Part shown: positions 44,746 through 54,269 of the stretch, one piece after another
How positions within the stretch are numbered: the first letter of the stretch is position 1
Layout: each line of letters begins with the position of its first letter
DNA from: Pseudomonas syringae KCTC 12500
Lineage (GTDB): Bacteria; Pseudomonadota; Gammaproteobacteria; Pseudomonadales; Pseudomonadaceae
Length of the DNA stretch: 64,000 nt
Assembly (NCBI RefSeq): GCF_000507185.2
Contig: NZ_AYTM02000002.1
Location: forward strand, 1,201,501 to 1,265,500
Direction: 5' to 3'
Made by a program: the position numbers and the translations under genes
The notes under the pieces: model-generated
What the model was told of the DNA's origin: nothing
What the model saw: the letters and a program-made list of their open reading frames with translations, nothing else
The model's database searches: none

Positions 44746-44805
44746 TTGACAACATTTTATTTGTCATACCACTCTAGGCAAACGCACAGGTTTCAGGCAT
44801 ATAAT
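44746..44805 (+). promoter_or_regulatory. Candidate promoter elements before rpoN
   Basis: A perfect TTGACA (44746-44751) and a perfect TATAAT (44800-44805) lie in this gap but 48 bp apart, so they are not a pair; each has only a weak partner. A palindrome-rich GGCGCC-AC-GGCGCC follows at 44818-44831. rpoN probably has its own promoter here; which element is used cannot be told. Confidence 0.35.
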
Positions 44806-44880
44806 TTGCTTAAGTTGGCGCCACGGCGCCTGTAGTAGATGGCGCATGCGCGCCGGCGAATAAGGTGTTTAGCCCCTGCC

Positions 44881-46374
44881 ATGAAACCATCGCTAGTCTT
44901 GAGAATGGGCCAGCAGCTGACGATGACACCGCAGCTGCAACAGGCAATCCGCTTACTTCAGCTTTCCACTCTGGATCTCCAGCAGGAGATCCAGGAGGCG
45001 CTGGAGTCAAACCCTATGCTGGAGCGGCAGGAAGAAGGCGACGACTTCGACCACTCCGATCCGCTTGCCGACAACATCGAACAAAAGCCCAACCCCGACG
45101 TTCAGGAACCGACTTATCAGGAATCCGCGCCTACCGTGGATAACCTTGAAGAAGGCGAATGGAACGAACGCATTCCCAATGAGTTGCCCGTCGATACTGC
45201 ATGGGAAGACATCTACCAGACCAGCGCCAGCAGCCTGCCAAGCAATGATGATGACGAGTGGGACTTCACCACACGCACCTCTGTGGGCGAAAGCCTGCAA
45301 AGCCACCTGCTGTGGCAACTGAATGTTGCGCCGATGTCCGATAAGGATCGCCTGGTGGCGGTCACGCTGATCGACTGCATCAACAACCAGGGCTACCTCG
45401 ACGAGACGCTCGATGAGATTCTCGAGTCGTTCGACCCCGAACTGGACATAGAGCTCGACGAAATCGAAGCGGTACTGCACCGCATCCAGCAGTTTGAACC
45501 TGCCGGCATCGGCGCACGCAACCTGAGCGAATGCTTGCTGCTGCAACTGCGCCAACTGCCGGCGAAAACACCTTGGCTGACAGAAGCACAACGCCTGGTC
45601 AGCGACTACATCGACCTGCTCGGAAGCCGCGATTACGGCCAGCTGATGCGGCGCATGAAGCTCAAGGAAGACGAGCTGCGCCAGGTCATCGAGCTGGTGC
45701 AGAGCCTCAACCCGCGTCCAGGCTCGCAGATCGAATCCACCGAAGCCGAATACGTCATTCCGGACGTCATCGTGCGCAAGGACAACGAACGCTGGCTGGT
45801 CGAACTCAATCAGGAGTCGGTGCCACGCCTGCGCGTCAATCCGCAATACGCAGGCTTCGTGCGACGCGCCGACACTAGCGCAGACAACACCTTCATGCGC
45901 AATCAGTTGCAGGAAGCACGCTGGTTCATCAAGAGCCTGCAAAGCCGCAACGAAACACTGATGAAGGTCGCCACGCAGATCGTCGAACATCAGCGCGGTT
46001 TTCTCGAGTACGGCGACGAGGCCATGAAGCCGCTCGTCCTCCATGACATTGCCGAGGCAGTGGGCATGCACGAGTCGACCATCTCGCGGGTGACCACGCA
46101 GAAATTCATGCACACCCCACGTGGCATTTACGAGCTGAAATACTTCTTCTCAAGCCATGTGAGCACCTCCGAGGGCGGCGAATGCTCGTCCACGGCAATT
46201 CGCGCAATCATCAAAAAACTGGTTGCGGCGGAAAATCAGAAAAAGCCGTTGAGTGATAGCAAGATCGCTGGTTTACTGGAGGCACAAGGCATTCAAGTAG
46301 CCCGTCGCACAGTCGCCAAGTACCGTGAGTCTCTCGGGATCGCCCCTTCCAGTGAGCGTAAGCGACTGATGTGA
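44881..46374 (+). CDS. rpoN: RNA polymerase sigma-54 factor
   Basis: Alternative sigma factor for nitrogen, flagellar and, in plant pathogens, type III secretion genes. The 497-aa protein has the glutamine- and leucine-rich region I ([20 protein letters not shown]), an acidic region II (about 45-120), core-binding region and, near the C-terminus, the RpoN box [13 protein letters not shown] 44881 is used; the 14 upstream codons are leader. Followed by hpf, ptsN, rapZ and npr, the standard set. Confidence 0.97.
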   Translation: MKPSLVLRMGQQLTMTPQLQQAIRLLQLSTLDLQQEIQEALESNPMLERQEEGDDFDHSDPLADNIEQKPNPDVQEPTYQESAPTVDNLEEGEWNERIPNELPVDTAWEDIYQTSASSLPSNDDDEWDFTTRTSVGESLQSHLLWQLNVAPMSDKDRLVAVTLIDCINNQGYLDETLDEILESFDPELDIELDEIEAVLHRIQQFEPAGIGARNLSECLLLQLRQLPAKTPWLTEAQRLVSDYIDLLGSRDYGQLMRRMKLKEDELRQVIELVQSLNPRPGSQIESTEAEYVIPDVIVRKDNERWLVELNQESVPRLRVNPQYAGFVRRADTSADNTFMRNQLQEARWFIKSLQSRNETLMKVATQIVEHQRGFLEYGDEAMKPLVLHDIAEAVGMHESTISRVTTQKFMHTPRGIYELKYFFSSHVSTSEGGECSSTAIRAIIKKLVAAENQKKPLSDSKIAGLLEAQGIQVARRTVAKYRESLGIAPSSERKRLM

Positions 46375-46449
46375 TACAGGCCGAGCCACAGCGTCCCAGT
46401 GGCAGGCGTCATGCCTGCCTCTTTATGCACTGGCAAAGGAGAAAGCTGT

Positions 46450-46758
46450 ATGCAAGTCAACATCAGTGGACACCAACTGGAAGTGACCAAACCCCTTCGT
46501 GAATACGTTGAGCTCAAGCTCAAGAAGCTCGAGGGGCATTTTGACAAGATTACCAACGTGCAGGTCACGATGACGGTCGAAAAGCTCAAGCAGAAGATCG
46601 AAGCCACGTTGCACATCCATGGTGGAGAGGTTGTTGCCAATGCTGAACATGATGACATGTACGCTGCCATCGACCTGCTCACTGACAAGCTAGATCGACA
46701 ATTGCTCAAGCATAAGGAAAAGCAGCAAAGCATCCTCAAAGGTGCGGCCGCTCGCTAA
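46450..46758 (+). CDS. hpf: Ribosome hibernation promoting factor
   Basis: Binds 30S subunits in stationary phase and helps form inactive ribosome dimers. The 102-aa short-form protein starts MQVNISGHQLEVTKPLREYV and has the basic DKLDRQLLKHKEKQQ C-terminus. ATG 46450 has AAAGGAGAAAG just upstream. Confidence 0.95.
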   Translation: MQVNISGHQLEVTKPLREYVELKLKKLEGHFDKITNVQVTMTVEKLKQKIEATLHIHGGEVVANAEHDDMYAAIDLLTDKLDRQLLKHKEKQQSILKGAAAR

Positions 46759-46768
46759 CGCCCATTTA

Positions 46769-47233
46769 ATGATCCGAATCGAAAATATCCTGACCCCCGG
46801 CCGTTCGCTCGTGAACGTGCCGGGTGACAGCAAAAAGCGTGTACTCGAAGACATCGCCAATCTGATCGCTCGTGAAGTACCGGGCATGGATGTCGACACG
46901 GTGCTTGGAAGCCTCGTTGCCCGCGAAAAGCTGGGCTCGACCGGTTTTGGCAACGGTATTGCCATCCCTCATTGCCGCCTCCCCGGCTGTGACGAGCCCG
47001 TAAGTGCGGTCATTCACCTCACCAACCCTATCAACTTCGATGCTATCGATGGCGCACCAGTGGACCTGCTTTTCGTGTTGCTGGTCCCGCAAGCCGCCAC
47101 CGATGCACACCTGGAGCTGCTGCGCCAGATCGCAAGCATGCTTGACCGCGCCGATGTGCGTGAACGCCTACGCAGTGCCAAAAGCGGTGAAGCGCTTTAT
47201 CAAGTGGTGCTGGACGTGCAGAACGGCCACTGA
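46769..47233 (+). CDS. ptsN: Nitrogen-regulatory PTS enzyme IIA
   Basis: Terminal phosphoacceptor of the PtsP-NPr-EIIA(Ntr) relay that ties nitrogen status to potassium and stress control. The 154-aa mannitol-type EIIA domain has the phosphorylated His68 in AIPHCRL. ATG 46769 was chosen because it starts the conserved domain ([13 protein letters not shown]). Ten bp after hpf and 2 bp before rapZ. Confidence 0.95.
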   Translation: MIRIENILTPGRSLVNVPGDSKKRVLEDIANLIAREVPGMDVDTVLGSLVAREKLGSTGFGNGIAIPHCRLPGCDEPVSAVIHLTNPINFDAIDGAPVDLLFVLLVPQAATDAHLELLRQIASMLDRADVRERLRSAKSGEALYQVVLDVQNGH

Positions 47234-47235
47234 CC

Positions 47236-48093
47236 ATGCGCATGATCATCGTCAGCGGCCGCTCCGGCTCAGGCAAGAGTACGGCGCTCGATGTGCTGGA
47301 AGACAACGGTTTCTATTGCGTCGACAACCTGCCAGCCGGCCTGCTGCCGGAACTGGCCGAACGCGCGCTGATCAACACCGAACTCGCCGAACCCTTGCTG
47401 GCGGTTTCGATAGATGCCCGTAACCTGCCAAGCCACCTCACACGCTTCCCGCAGATGCTGGATGAAGTGCGTTCACGCAATATCCAATGCGACGTGCTTT
47501 ACCTGGACGCCGACGAAGCCACCCTGCTCAAGCGTTTCTCAGAAACCCGACGTCGCCACCCGCTGAGCACAGCGGACCGCTCGCTGGCTGAGGCGATACG
47601 GGATGAGACCACCCTGCTCGGCCCGATCATCGACCTGGCCGATCTGAAGATCAACACCACTCACCTGAACCTGTACCAGCTGCGTGACGCACTGAAACTG
47701 CGCCTGCTGAACAAGCCCGAGCCGGGTACGGCGTTCCTGATCGAGTCGTTTGGCTTCAAGCGTGGCATGCCTGTCGATGCAGACCTGGTATTCGATGTGC
47801 GCTGCCTGCCCAACCCTTATTGGAAGCCTGAGCTGCGCGACCATTCGGGCCTGGAACAACCGGTTATCGACTACCTGTCCGCGCAGGCCGATGTAGAAGA
47901 GATGTTCCAGGATATCTTCTCCTACCTCAATAAATGGCTACCGCGCTTCGCAGCCAGCAACCGCTCTTACGTTACCATTGCCATCGGTTGCACCGGCGGG
48001 CATCACCGCTCCGTCTACCTGACCGAACGGCTTGGCCAGGTCTTGCAACAATCACTCAAGAACGTTCAGGTCCGCCACCGCGACCTTAGCTGA
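47236..48093 (+). CDS. rapZ: RapZ-type nucleotide-binding RNase adaptor
   Basis: P-loop protein that in E. coli delivers the small RNA GlmZ to RNase E. The 285-aa product has Walker [10 protein letters not shown] (8-16) and the C-terminal [15 protein letters not shown] motif. GlmZ-type RNAs are not known to me in Pseudomonas, so the RNA partner here is open. Confidence 0.94.
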   Translation: MRMIIVSGRSGSGKSTALDVLEDNGFYCVDNLPAGLLPELAERALINTELAEPLLAVSIDARNLPSHLTRFPQMLDEVRSRNIQCDVLYLDADEATLLKRFSETRRRHPLSTADRSLAEAIRDETTLLGPIIDLADLKINTTHLNLYQLRDALKLRLLNKPEPGTAFLIESFGFKRGMPVDADLVFDVRCLPNPYWKPELRDHSGLEQPVIDYLSAQADVEEMFQDIFSYLNKWLPRFAASNRSYVTIAIGCTGGHHRSVYLTERLGQVLQQSLKNVQVRHRDLS

Positions 48094-48109
48094 AAGGATT
48101 TACACTGCG

Positions 48110-48382
48110 ATGCCCGTTCGTCAAATCACCATCATCAACAAACTGGGCCTGCACGCCCGCGCCGCCGCCAAATTCGTCGGCGTCGCAGGCAAGTTCCCCT
48201 GCAAGATCAGGGTCGGCCGCACTCCGGAGAGCATGGTCGACGGCAAAAGCATCATGGCCGTGATGATGCTGGCTGCCGGCAAGGGCACCGAGATCCACCT
48301 GCACACCGAAGGTGAATTCGAACAGGAAGCACTCGACGGACTGGTTGAGCTGATTGATAACAAGTTTGATGAGGGCGAGTAA
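48110..48382 (+). CDS. ptsO: NPr, nitrogen-PTS phosphocarrier
   Basis: HPr-like phosphocarrier passing phosphate from PtsP to PtsN. The 90-aa product has the active His15 in NKLGLHARAAAKFV and the SIMAVMMLAAGKGT segment. ATG 48110 has AAAGGA upstream. Last gene of the rpoN group. Confidence 0.95.
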   Translation: MPVRQITIINKLGLHARAAAKFVGVAGKFPCKIRVGRTPESMVDGKSIMAVMMLAAGKGTEIHLHTEGEFEQEALDGLVELIDNKFDEGE

Positions 48383-48391
48383 GCCCACCCG

Positions 48392-48520
48392 TCACCAGTG
48401 CATTCGCAGCCAGCTCACCCCATGAGCGACCAGTAACGCCATACCCGCCATCAGCAGCACAGTGCCGACTGCCTGACGCAACAACCGCACTCGGCCGATG
48501 GCGAATATTCCTGAGCGCAT
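48392..48520 (-). CDS. Small single-span membrane protein, hypothetical
   Basis: A 42-codon ORF: basic N-terminus (MRSGIFAIGRVRLLRQ), one hydrophobic stretch (about residues 18-33, VGTVLLMAGMALLVAH) and a short tail ending WLRMHW. It starts 28 bp after the sodA stop on the same strand, so it may be the last cistron of the sodA operon. I recognise no family. No obvious Shine-Dalgarno precedes the ATG (GGCAGTTT), which lowers confidence. Confidence 0.45.
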   Translation of the reverse strand: MRSGIFAIGRVRLLRQAVGTVLLMAGMALLVAHGVSWLRMHW

Positions 48521-48547
48521 AAACTGCCTTGGGTCAGGTTACAGAAG

Positions 48548-49159
48548 TCAGGCCAGAGCAGCTTGGTAACGTCGGGAAACTTCATCCCAATTGATCACGT
48601 TGTAAAACGCATTGATGTATTCGGGACGACGGTTCTGATAGCGCAGGTAGTAAGCGTGCTCCCACACGTCCAGCCCCAGAATCGGCGTGTTGCCATTCAT
48701 CAGCGGGCTGTCCTGATTACCGCTGCTTTCCACCACCAGCTTCTTGTCAGGGGTGACGCTCAGCCATGCCCAGCCACTGCCAAAACGGGTCAACGCGGCC
48801 TTGGTGAATGCCTCCTTGAAGCTTTCGTAGCCGCCCAGTTGCTCATCGATGGCCGACGCGACAGCGCCTGTGGGCAAGCCTCCCCCGCCTGGCACCATGA
48901 CCTCCCAGAACAACGAGTGATTGGCATGGCCGCCACCCTGATTGATCACCGCGGGGCGCAGGTTTTCAGGCAACTGCTGGACGCTGGCGACCAGCTTCTC
49001 CACAGACCAGTCCGCGAACTGGGTGCCTTCGACCGCGGCATTGAGGTTGTTGATGTACGTCTGGTGATGCTTGGTGTAGTGGATTTCCATGGTTTGCGCA
49101 TCGATGTGCGGCTCGAGCGCATCGTAGGCGTAAGGCAGTGCTGGCAATGTATGAGACAT
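48548..49159 (-). CDS. sodA: Superoxide dismutase [Mn]
   Basis: Cytoplasmic superoxide dismutase. The 203-aa product has metal ligands His27, His81, Asp164 and His168 ([18 protein letters not shown]). GGGHANH together with NQDSPLMNG are Mn-type features. Its position behind an iron-responsive site matches the known induction of Mn-SOD in low iron in P. aeruginosa. It starts right at the end of the preceding ORF. Confidence 0.94.
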   Translation of the reverse strand: MSHTLPALPYAYDALEPHIDAQTMEIHYTKHHQTYINNLNAAVEGTQFADWSVEKLVASVQQLPENLRPAVINQGGGHANHSLFWEVMVPGGGGLPTGAVASAIDEQLGGYESFKEAFTKAALTRFGSGWAWLSVTPDKKLVVESSGNQDSPLMNGNTPILGLDVWEHAYYLRYQNRRPEYINAFYNVINWDEVSRRYQAALA

Positions 49160-49621
49160 TCAATGTGCTCCGTAGAAAAGTCCGGATTGAGTGGCTGAAG
49201 TGCGCTGCAGCGATGAACGCGTGTGCTCGCCGTTGCTGTTCAGCAAACGATGGGTGCGCGGGTACTCGCCATGCTCGCTGATGAAACTCAATAGCTCGGC
49301 GTAGGTTTTGCTGCTATGGCGCAAGGCCGCTTCACGCAGGGCGGGAGGCAGGCGTTGGCTCTGCATGGTCTGCAACAGGTGTTGATGGATGGCGCATAGG
49401 TATTCGGCGCTTTCCTCCGGCTGCCCCAGGCTGAGGTGCAGGTCCGCCAGGTTGTGATGGGAGATCACACACGCCGCGACGGCTTCGTCCACGTCCGGCC
49501 ACCGCTCGAACAGCACCTGCGCCAAGGCCAGCGCCTGAAGGTACAGCTCACGGGCTTCGACCCACTCACCGAGACTGAAACAGCGATTGGCCTGTTCAAT
49601 GGTGCGTTTCCAATGCTGCAT
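49160..49621 (-). CDS. Conserved hypothetical upstream of sodA (PA4469-like)
   Basis: A 153-aa protein of unknown role, mostly helical, with TPR-like periodicity in RTIEQANRCFSLGEWVEARELYLQALALAQ. In P. aeruginosa an equivalent ORF lies between fumC1 and sodA. ATG 49621 (MQHWKRTIEQ) has GGAGGT nearby and is better than the 19-codon extension. Co-transcription with sodA is very likely since the two genes abut. Confidence 0.8.
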   Translation of the reverse strand: MQHWKRTIEQANRCFSLGEWVEARELYLQALALAQVLFERWPDVDEAVAACVISHHNLADLHLSLGQPEESAEYLCAIHQHLLQTMQSQRLPPALREAALRHSSKTYAELLSFISEHGEYPRTHRLLNSNGEHTRSSLQRTSATQSGLFYGAH

Positions 49622-49682
49622 GACATACCTCCAGAGGCGCAGGCTGGCCGGATCAACTGATCCTGACGGCCACAGCACACCT

Positions 49683-49701
49683 TCAAATGATATTCATTAT
49701 T
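49683..49701 (-). promoter_or_regulatory. Fur box of the sodA operon
   Basis: The minus strand reads AATAATGAATATCATTTGA, about 13 of 19 positions of the Fur consensus GATAATGATAATCATTATC. It overlaps a plausible promoter (TTGAGT at 49720-49715, 17-bp spacing, ATGAAT). Iron-bound Fur would block the operon. The gap 49622-49909 otherwise holds only a doubtful small plus-strand ORF. Confidence 0.7.
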
Positions 49702-49760
49702 AAATGAGATTTTGACTCAACACAAGCGAGTTGATGAGATTGATTCTTGAGGAGGGGATG

Positions 49761-50045
49761 ATGCAAGGCCGCAAACGCTGTCGATCGCTCTTGATCATGG
49801 GGCGAAGCGCAGTCGGGATGTGTGACACGGAATGCCGAGAACTGCGCGCCAAAGCCAATGCGGCATTGGCACGCGTTCAGTCAGGTGCGGGGCTGACGAG
49901 GCAGGCTGATCAGCTCCCCGCCACGGTCATTCGCTCGATGAGTACCGAGCCGGTGCGGATGTTGCTGCGCAGCTCAAGATCGCTGCCGACGGCGACGATC
50001 TGCTTGAACATGTCGCGCATGTTGCCGGCAATGGTCACTTCCTGA
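49761..50045 (+). CDS. Doubtful small ORF divergent from sodA operon
   Basis: A 94-codon frame with a perfect AGGAGG 5 nt before the ATG, divergent from the Fur box. The second half lies antisense to pmbA and the protein resembles nothing I know (MQGRKRCRSLLIMGR...). The good ribosome-binding site is the only positive sign; it could also be a truncated remnant of a larger iron-regulated gene. Confidence 0.25.
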   Translation: MQGRKRCRSLLIMGRSAVGMCDTECRELRAKANAALARVQSGAGLTRQADQLPATVIRSMSTEPVRMLLRSSRSLPTATICLNMSRMLPAMVTS

Positions 50046-51256
50046 ACCGGGAACTGAATCTCGCCATTCTCGACCCAGAAGCCTGCCGCGCCGCGCGAAT
50101 AGTCGCCGGTGACCATGTTCAGGCCACTGCCCATCAGTTCGGTCACCAGCAAGCCGCGTCCCATGCGCCGGATCAGCGCAGCCTGGTCGTCCGAACCGTG
50201 GGTGACGAACAGATTATGCACACCGCCCGCGTTGGCGGTGCTCGGCATGCCCAGCTTGCGGCCGGAATACGTGCTCAGCACGTAGGAAACCAGATCCCCA
50301 CCTTCCACGAATGGTTTGGCGAAGGTCGCCAGACCATCACTGTCGAACGCCGAACTGCCCATCGCATGCTTCAAGTGCGGGCGCTCATCGATGGTCATCC
50401 ACTCGGGGAACAGGCGCTGACCCAGCGCGCCTTCGAGGAACGACGATTTGCGGTACAGGGTGCCGCCGGAAATCGCACCGAGAAAGCTGCCGAACAGGCC
50501 GCCTGCCAACTCCGCAGCAAACAGCACCGGCACTTCACAGGTCGGCACAGGGCGCGCACCCAGACGGCTCGCTGCACGCAACGCAGCCTTGCGACCAATG
50601 CTCTGCGCATCGGCCAGCAGCTCGCCCTGGCGGTTGACGTCATACCAGTAATCGCGCTGCATCTGGCCTTCGCCCTCGGCGATCATCACACAGCTGAGGC
50701 TGTGCCGCGTTGACGCATAGCCACCGATGAAGCCATTGCTGTTGCCGTATACACGGCAGCCCTGATGGGTATTGAGCGTGGTGCCATCGGCGTTCTTGAT
50801 GCGGCTGTCGGCATCGAAGGCCGCCGCTTCGCAGAGCAACGCCTTCTCGATGGCTTGCTCGGGCGTGATGTCCCAGGTGTGATAAAGGTCAAAATCCATG
50901 ACCTCTTTGGCCATCAGCGCAGCGTCGGCCAGCCCGGAGCTTTCATCTTCGGAGGTGTGTTCGGCAATCGCCAGTGCAGCGGCGACCGTTTCACGAATCG
51001 CGTCGGCGCCGGTTGCCGACGTGCTGGCCGAGCCCTTGCGCTGCCCGACATACAGGGTGATACCAAAGCCCTGATCGCGGTTGAACTCGACGGTTTCGAC
51101 TTCACGCTGACGGACCGATGTCGACAGCCCCTGATCCACCGACACGGCGACTTCGCAGGCGCTGGCGCCCTGACGCCGGGCTTCGGCGATGATCTGCTCG
51201 ACCTGTTCCTGCAGCTCGGGCAAGGCTTGTGGGCCGACGCTTTGGGTTGCACTCAT
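49910..51256 (-). CDS. pmbA: PmbA/TldE metalloprotease-related subunit
   Basis: Partner of TldD in a heterodimeric peptidase that matures microcin B17 and degrades CcdA in E. coli. The 448-aa product lacks the HExxxH site, as PmbA/TldE proteins do, and carries GGLFGSFLGAISGGTLYRKSSFL (in two conserved blocks), MGRGLLVTELMGSGLNMVTGDYSRGAAGFWVENG in part. ATG 51256 has GGAG 6 nt upstream. Divergent from darP. Confidence 0.95.
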   Translation of the reverse strand: MSATQSVGPQALPELQEQVEQIIAEARRQGASACEVAVSVDQGLSTSVRQREVETVEFNRDQGFGITLYVGQRKGSASTSATGADAIRETVAAALAIAEHTSEDESSGLADAALMAKEVMDFDLYHTWDITPEQAIEKALLCEAAAFDADSRIKNADGTTLNTHQGCRVYGNSNGFIGGYASTRHSLSCVMIAEGEGQMQRDYWYDVNRQGELLADAQSIGRKAALRAASRLGARPVPTCEVPVLFAAELAGGLFGSFLGAISGGTLYRKSSFLEGALGQRLFPEWMTIDERPHLKHAMGSSAFDSDGLATFAKPFVEGGDLVSYVLSTYSGRKLGMPSTANAGGVHNLFVTHGSDDQAALIRRMGRGLLVTELMGSGLNMVTGDYSRGAAGFWVENGEIQFPVQEVTIAGNMRDMFKQIVAVGSDLELRSNIRTGSVLIERMTVAGS

Positions 51257-51363
51257 GACTTTCTCCATCAAATTCTTCTTTCAGCACAGGCCGAATACCG
51301 ACCGGGCCGGACAAGCGGCCCACGACTGGTTATCATGGCGGCGTTTCTTTGCGGACTGCCCCC

Positions 51364-51885
51364 ATGGTTGATTCTTACGACGACTCCCTCGACGGGGAGA
51401 AAAGCAAAACCCAGGTCAAACGAGAGCTGCATGCTCTGGTCGACCTCGGCGAGCGACTGACAACACTCAAAGCCGATGTGCTGGCCAAGCTGCCGCTGAC
51501 CGACGCTTTGCGCAAGGCCCTGGCCGAAGCGCCCAAGCACACGGCGAACATCGCGCGAAAGCGGCATATTCTGTTCATCGGCAAGCTGATGCGCGATCAG
51601 GACCAGGAAGCCATTCTGGTGTTGCTGGACCAACTCGATGCCTCCACTCGCCAATACAATGAACGTTTCCACAATCTGGAGCGCTGGCGTGATCGCCTGA
51701 TCGCGGGCGATGACGCCGACCTCGAGAAATTCGTTGTCGAATACCCCGATGCCGACCGTCAGCAGCTGCGTTCGCTGATCCGTCAGGCGCAACACGAAGT
51801 TGCACGCAACAAACCGCCGGCCACCAGCCGCAAAATCTTCAAATACATCCGTGAGCTGGACGAACTTCAACGCGGTCTGCGTTGA
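51364..51885 (+). CDS. darP: DarP (YjgA), 50S assembly factor
   Basis: Associates with late large-subunit intermediates. The 173-aa charged helical protein has the family motif SKTQVKREL and [14 protein letters not shown]. It sits between pmbA and tldD, as in many gamma-proteobacteria. ATG 51364 is used; five upstream codons are not typical. Confidence 0.92.
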   Translation: MVDSYDDSLDGEKSKTQVKRELHALVDLGERLTTLKADVLAKLPLTDALRKALAEAPKHTANIARKRHILFIGKLMRDQDQEAILVLLDQLDASTRQYNERFHNLERWRDRLIAGDDADLEKFVVEYPDADRQQLRSLIRQAQHEVARNKPPATSRKIFKYIRELDELQRGLR

Positions 51886-51933
51886 TTTCGCCCTCGAGGC
51901 CGGCAGCAACAAGCAGCCGGCCCCGACTCACAT

Positions 51934-53373
51934 TCAGCTACCGGTGCCACCCACAGTGATCGCGTCGATTTTCAGCGTAGGCTGACCCACACCGACCGGC
52001 AGCGACTGGCCATCTTTCCCGCACGTACCGACGCCGCTGTCCAGCGACAGATCGTTACCCACCATCGACACCCTGCTCATGGCTTCCGGCCCGTTACCGA
52101 TCAAGGTAGCCCCTTTGACCGGCGCAGTAATCTTGCCGTCTTCGATCAAATAGGCCTCACTGGTCGAAAACACGAACTTGCCGCTGGTGATATCCACCTG
52201 ACCGCCGCCCAGGTTGGCGCAGTAGATGCCGCGCTTCACTGAGGCGATGATTTCCTGCGGATCGCTCTGCCCGCCCAGCATGTAGGTGTTGGTCATGCGC
52301 GGCATCGGCAGGTGGGCATAGGACTCGCGACGGCCGTTGCCGGTGCGGGCCACGCCCATCAGGCGTGCATTGAGCTTGTCCTGCATGTAGCCCTTGAGCA
52401 CGCCGTTCTCGATCAGCGTCGTGCATTCGGTCGGTGTGCCTTCGTCATCGACACTCAGCGAGCCACGACGCCCCGCCAGGGTGCCGTCGTCGACGATGGT
52501 GCAGAGTTTCGACGCAACCATCTCGCCCATGCGCCCGCTGTAGGCCGAACTGCCCTTGCGGTTGAAGTCGCCCTCAAGGCCGTGCCCCACCGCTTCGTGC
52601 AGCAGCACACCGGACCAGCCTGAGCCGAGCACCACCGGCAAGGTGCCTGCCGGTGCAGGAATCGCTTCCAGGTTGACCAGCGCCTGACGCAGGGCCTCAC
52701 GGGCATAGCCCATGGCGCGATCGTCGGTCAGGAAATAACGGTAGTCGGTACGCCCACCGCCACCATGCCCGCCCCGCTCGCGACGGCCATTCTGCTCGAC
52801 GATAACACTGACGTTGAAACGCACCAGCGGGCGCACATCGGCGGCCAGGCTGCCATCCGCGGCGGCCACCAGGATGCGCTCCCAGACACCGGCCATGCTC
52901 ACCGAAACCTGCTGGATACGCGAGTCCAGCGCACGCGTCGCAACGTCGATGCGCTTGAGCAACTCGACCTTCTCGGCGCGGCTCAGCACTTCCAGCGGGT
53001 TATCCGGGGCATACAACTGCGCCACGTCCTGCGAGGTGAAAGCCTGCACGCGACCATTCTGGCCAGCGCGAGAAATGGAGCGCGCGGCCTGTGCAGCGGT
53101 GCGCAGGGCCTCGGGGGTGATCGCGTTGCTGTACGCAAAGCCGGTTTTCTCACCCGACTGGGCACGCACGCCCACGCCTTGATCAAGATTGAAACTGCCT
53201 TCCTTGACGATCCCGTCTTCGAGCGACCAGGACTCGGAGATCATGCCCTGAAAATACAGATCAGCCGCGTCGATTCCTGGCCCGGCCAGATCGCCCAGCA
53301 CGGACTGCAGGCTGTCGAGGCTCAGGCCACCGGGTGCCAGAAGGTGTTCGCTGACTGAGGACAGATCACTCAT
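51934..53373 (-). CDS. tldD: TldD metalloprotease
   Basis: Catalytic subunit of the TldD-PmbA peptidase. The 479-aa product has the zinc site HEAVGH (259-264) and the later cysteine/histidine region [22 protein letters not shown] 53373 has GGAG 5 nt upstream and is preferred to the GTG at 53379. It begins 2 bp after the nitrilase-like gene. Confidence 0.95.
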   Translation of the reverse strand: MSDLSSVSEHLLAPGGLSLDSLQSVLGDLAGPGIDAADLYFQGMISESWSLEDGIVKEGSFNLDQGVGVRAQSGEKTGFAYSNAITPEALRTAAQAARSISRAGQNGRVQAFTSQDVAQLYAPDNPLEVLSRAEKVELLKRIDVATRALDSRIQQVSVSMAGVWERILVAAADGSLAADVRPLVRFNVSVIVEQNGRRERGGHGGGGRTDYRYFLTDDRAMGYAREALRQALVNLEAIPAPAGTLPVVLGSGWSGVLLHEAVGHGLEGDFNRKGSSAYSGRMGEMVASKLCTIVDDGTLAGRRGSLSVDDEGTPTECTTLIENGVLKGYMQDKLNARLMGVARTGNGRRESYAHLPMPRMTNTYMLGGQSDPQEIIASVKRGIYCANLGGGQVDITSGKFVFSTSEAYLIEDGKITAPVKGATLIGNGPEAMSRVSMVGNDLSLDSGVGTCGKDGQSLPVGVGQPTLKIDAITVGGTGS

Positions 53374-53375
53374 AT

Positions 53376-54221
53376 TCACTCCGAAGCAGGCCGCATGGCG
53401 CCCTGCGAAAAAAAGCGCCGGTGACTGGACACCGGCATCCGCGCCCGTATGGACGCCTGTTCTTCACTGTCGCGTGTGGCCAGCAGCACCGCTTCACCCT
53501 GCGCCTGCTCGGCCAGTACGCGGCCCCATGGATCAACGATGGCCGCGTGTCCGTAAGTCTCGCGAGGCCCCGGATGGACCCCGCCCTGTGCCGCCGCCAG
53601 CACGTAACACTGGGTTTCGATGGCACGCGCGCGGATCAGAATGTCCCAGTGCGCAGCCCCCGTTACCGCAGTGAACGCTGACGGCGCGGTAATAAGCTCA
53701 GCACCGGCTTCACGCAGCGCGGTGTACAGCTCGGGAAAGCGCAGGTCATAACAGACGGTCAGCCCCAGACGCCCCACAGGCGTATCGGCTACCACCACCC
53801 TGCTCCCATGAGCGTAGTCATCCGATTCACGATAGCGGCCACGATTGTCAGCGACATCCACATCGAACAGATGCAGTTTGTCGTAACGGGCCACCTGCTC
53901 ACCGTGCTCATCGATCAACAGCGAACACGCCGTCACCTTGCCATCCGGCCGCTCATCCGGCGGCAGTGGCAAGGTTCCGGCAACAATCCATAACTTGAGG
54001 TCGCGAGCGGCCAGTTTCAACCATGGCAGGATCGGTCCGTGCCCCTGAGCCTCGGCACGCCCGATATCGGCGACGTCGCGGCGCCCCATTGCGACGAAGT
54101 TTTCGGGCAGTACCGCCAGCCGCGCGCCACCTTCGGCTGCCTGTTCCAGCAGACGTCGGGCGCTGGCCAGATTGGCCAGGACATCGCTTTGGCTGACCAT
54201 TTGAATCACCGCGAAGGACAT
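53376..54221 (-). CDS. Nitrilase-superfamily carbon-nitrogen hydrolase
   Basis: A 281-aa amidase-like enzyme with the catalytic triad Glu40 (LPENF), Lys115 (YDKLHLF) and Cys157 ([11 protein letters not shown]). Its closest relatives by sequence feel are Nit1/Nit2-type deaminated-glutathione amidases (metabolite repair), a likely but unproven role. Lies between yhdP and tldD in a minus-strand series. ATG 54221 starts the conserved domain. Confidence 0.88.
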   Translation of the reverse strand: MSFAVIQMVSQSDVLANLASARRLLEQAAEGGARLAVLPENFVAMGRRDVADIGRAEAQGHGPILPWLKLAARDLKLWIVAGTLPLPPDERPDGKVTACSLLIDEHGEQVARYDKLHLFDVDVADNRGRYRESDDYAHGSRVVVADTPVGRLGLTVCYDLRFPELYTALREAGAELITAPSAFTAVTGAAHWDILIRARAIETQCYVLAAAQGGVHPGPRETYGHAAIVDPWGRVLAEQAQGEAVLLATRDSEEQASIRARMPVSSHRRFFSQGAMRPASE

Positions 54222-54269
54222 GGCAACCCGCTCCTGAATGACATGGCCACCACTGTACTCCATGAGACG

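Noticed and set aside
44746..44805. TTGACA and TATAAT before rpoN as one promoter
   Set aside because: They are 48 bp apart, far beyond a workable spacer, so they cannot act as a pair.
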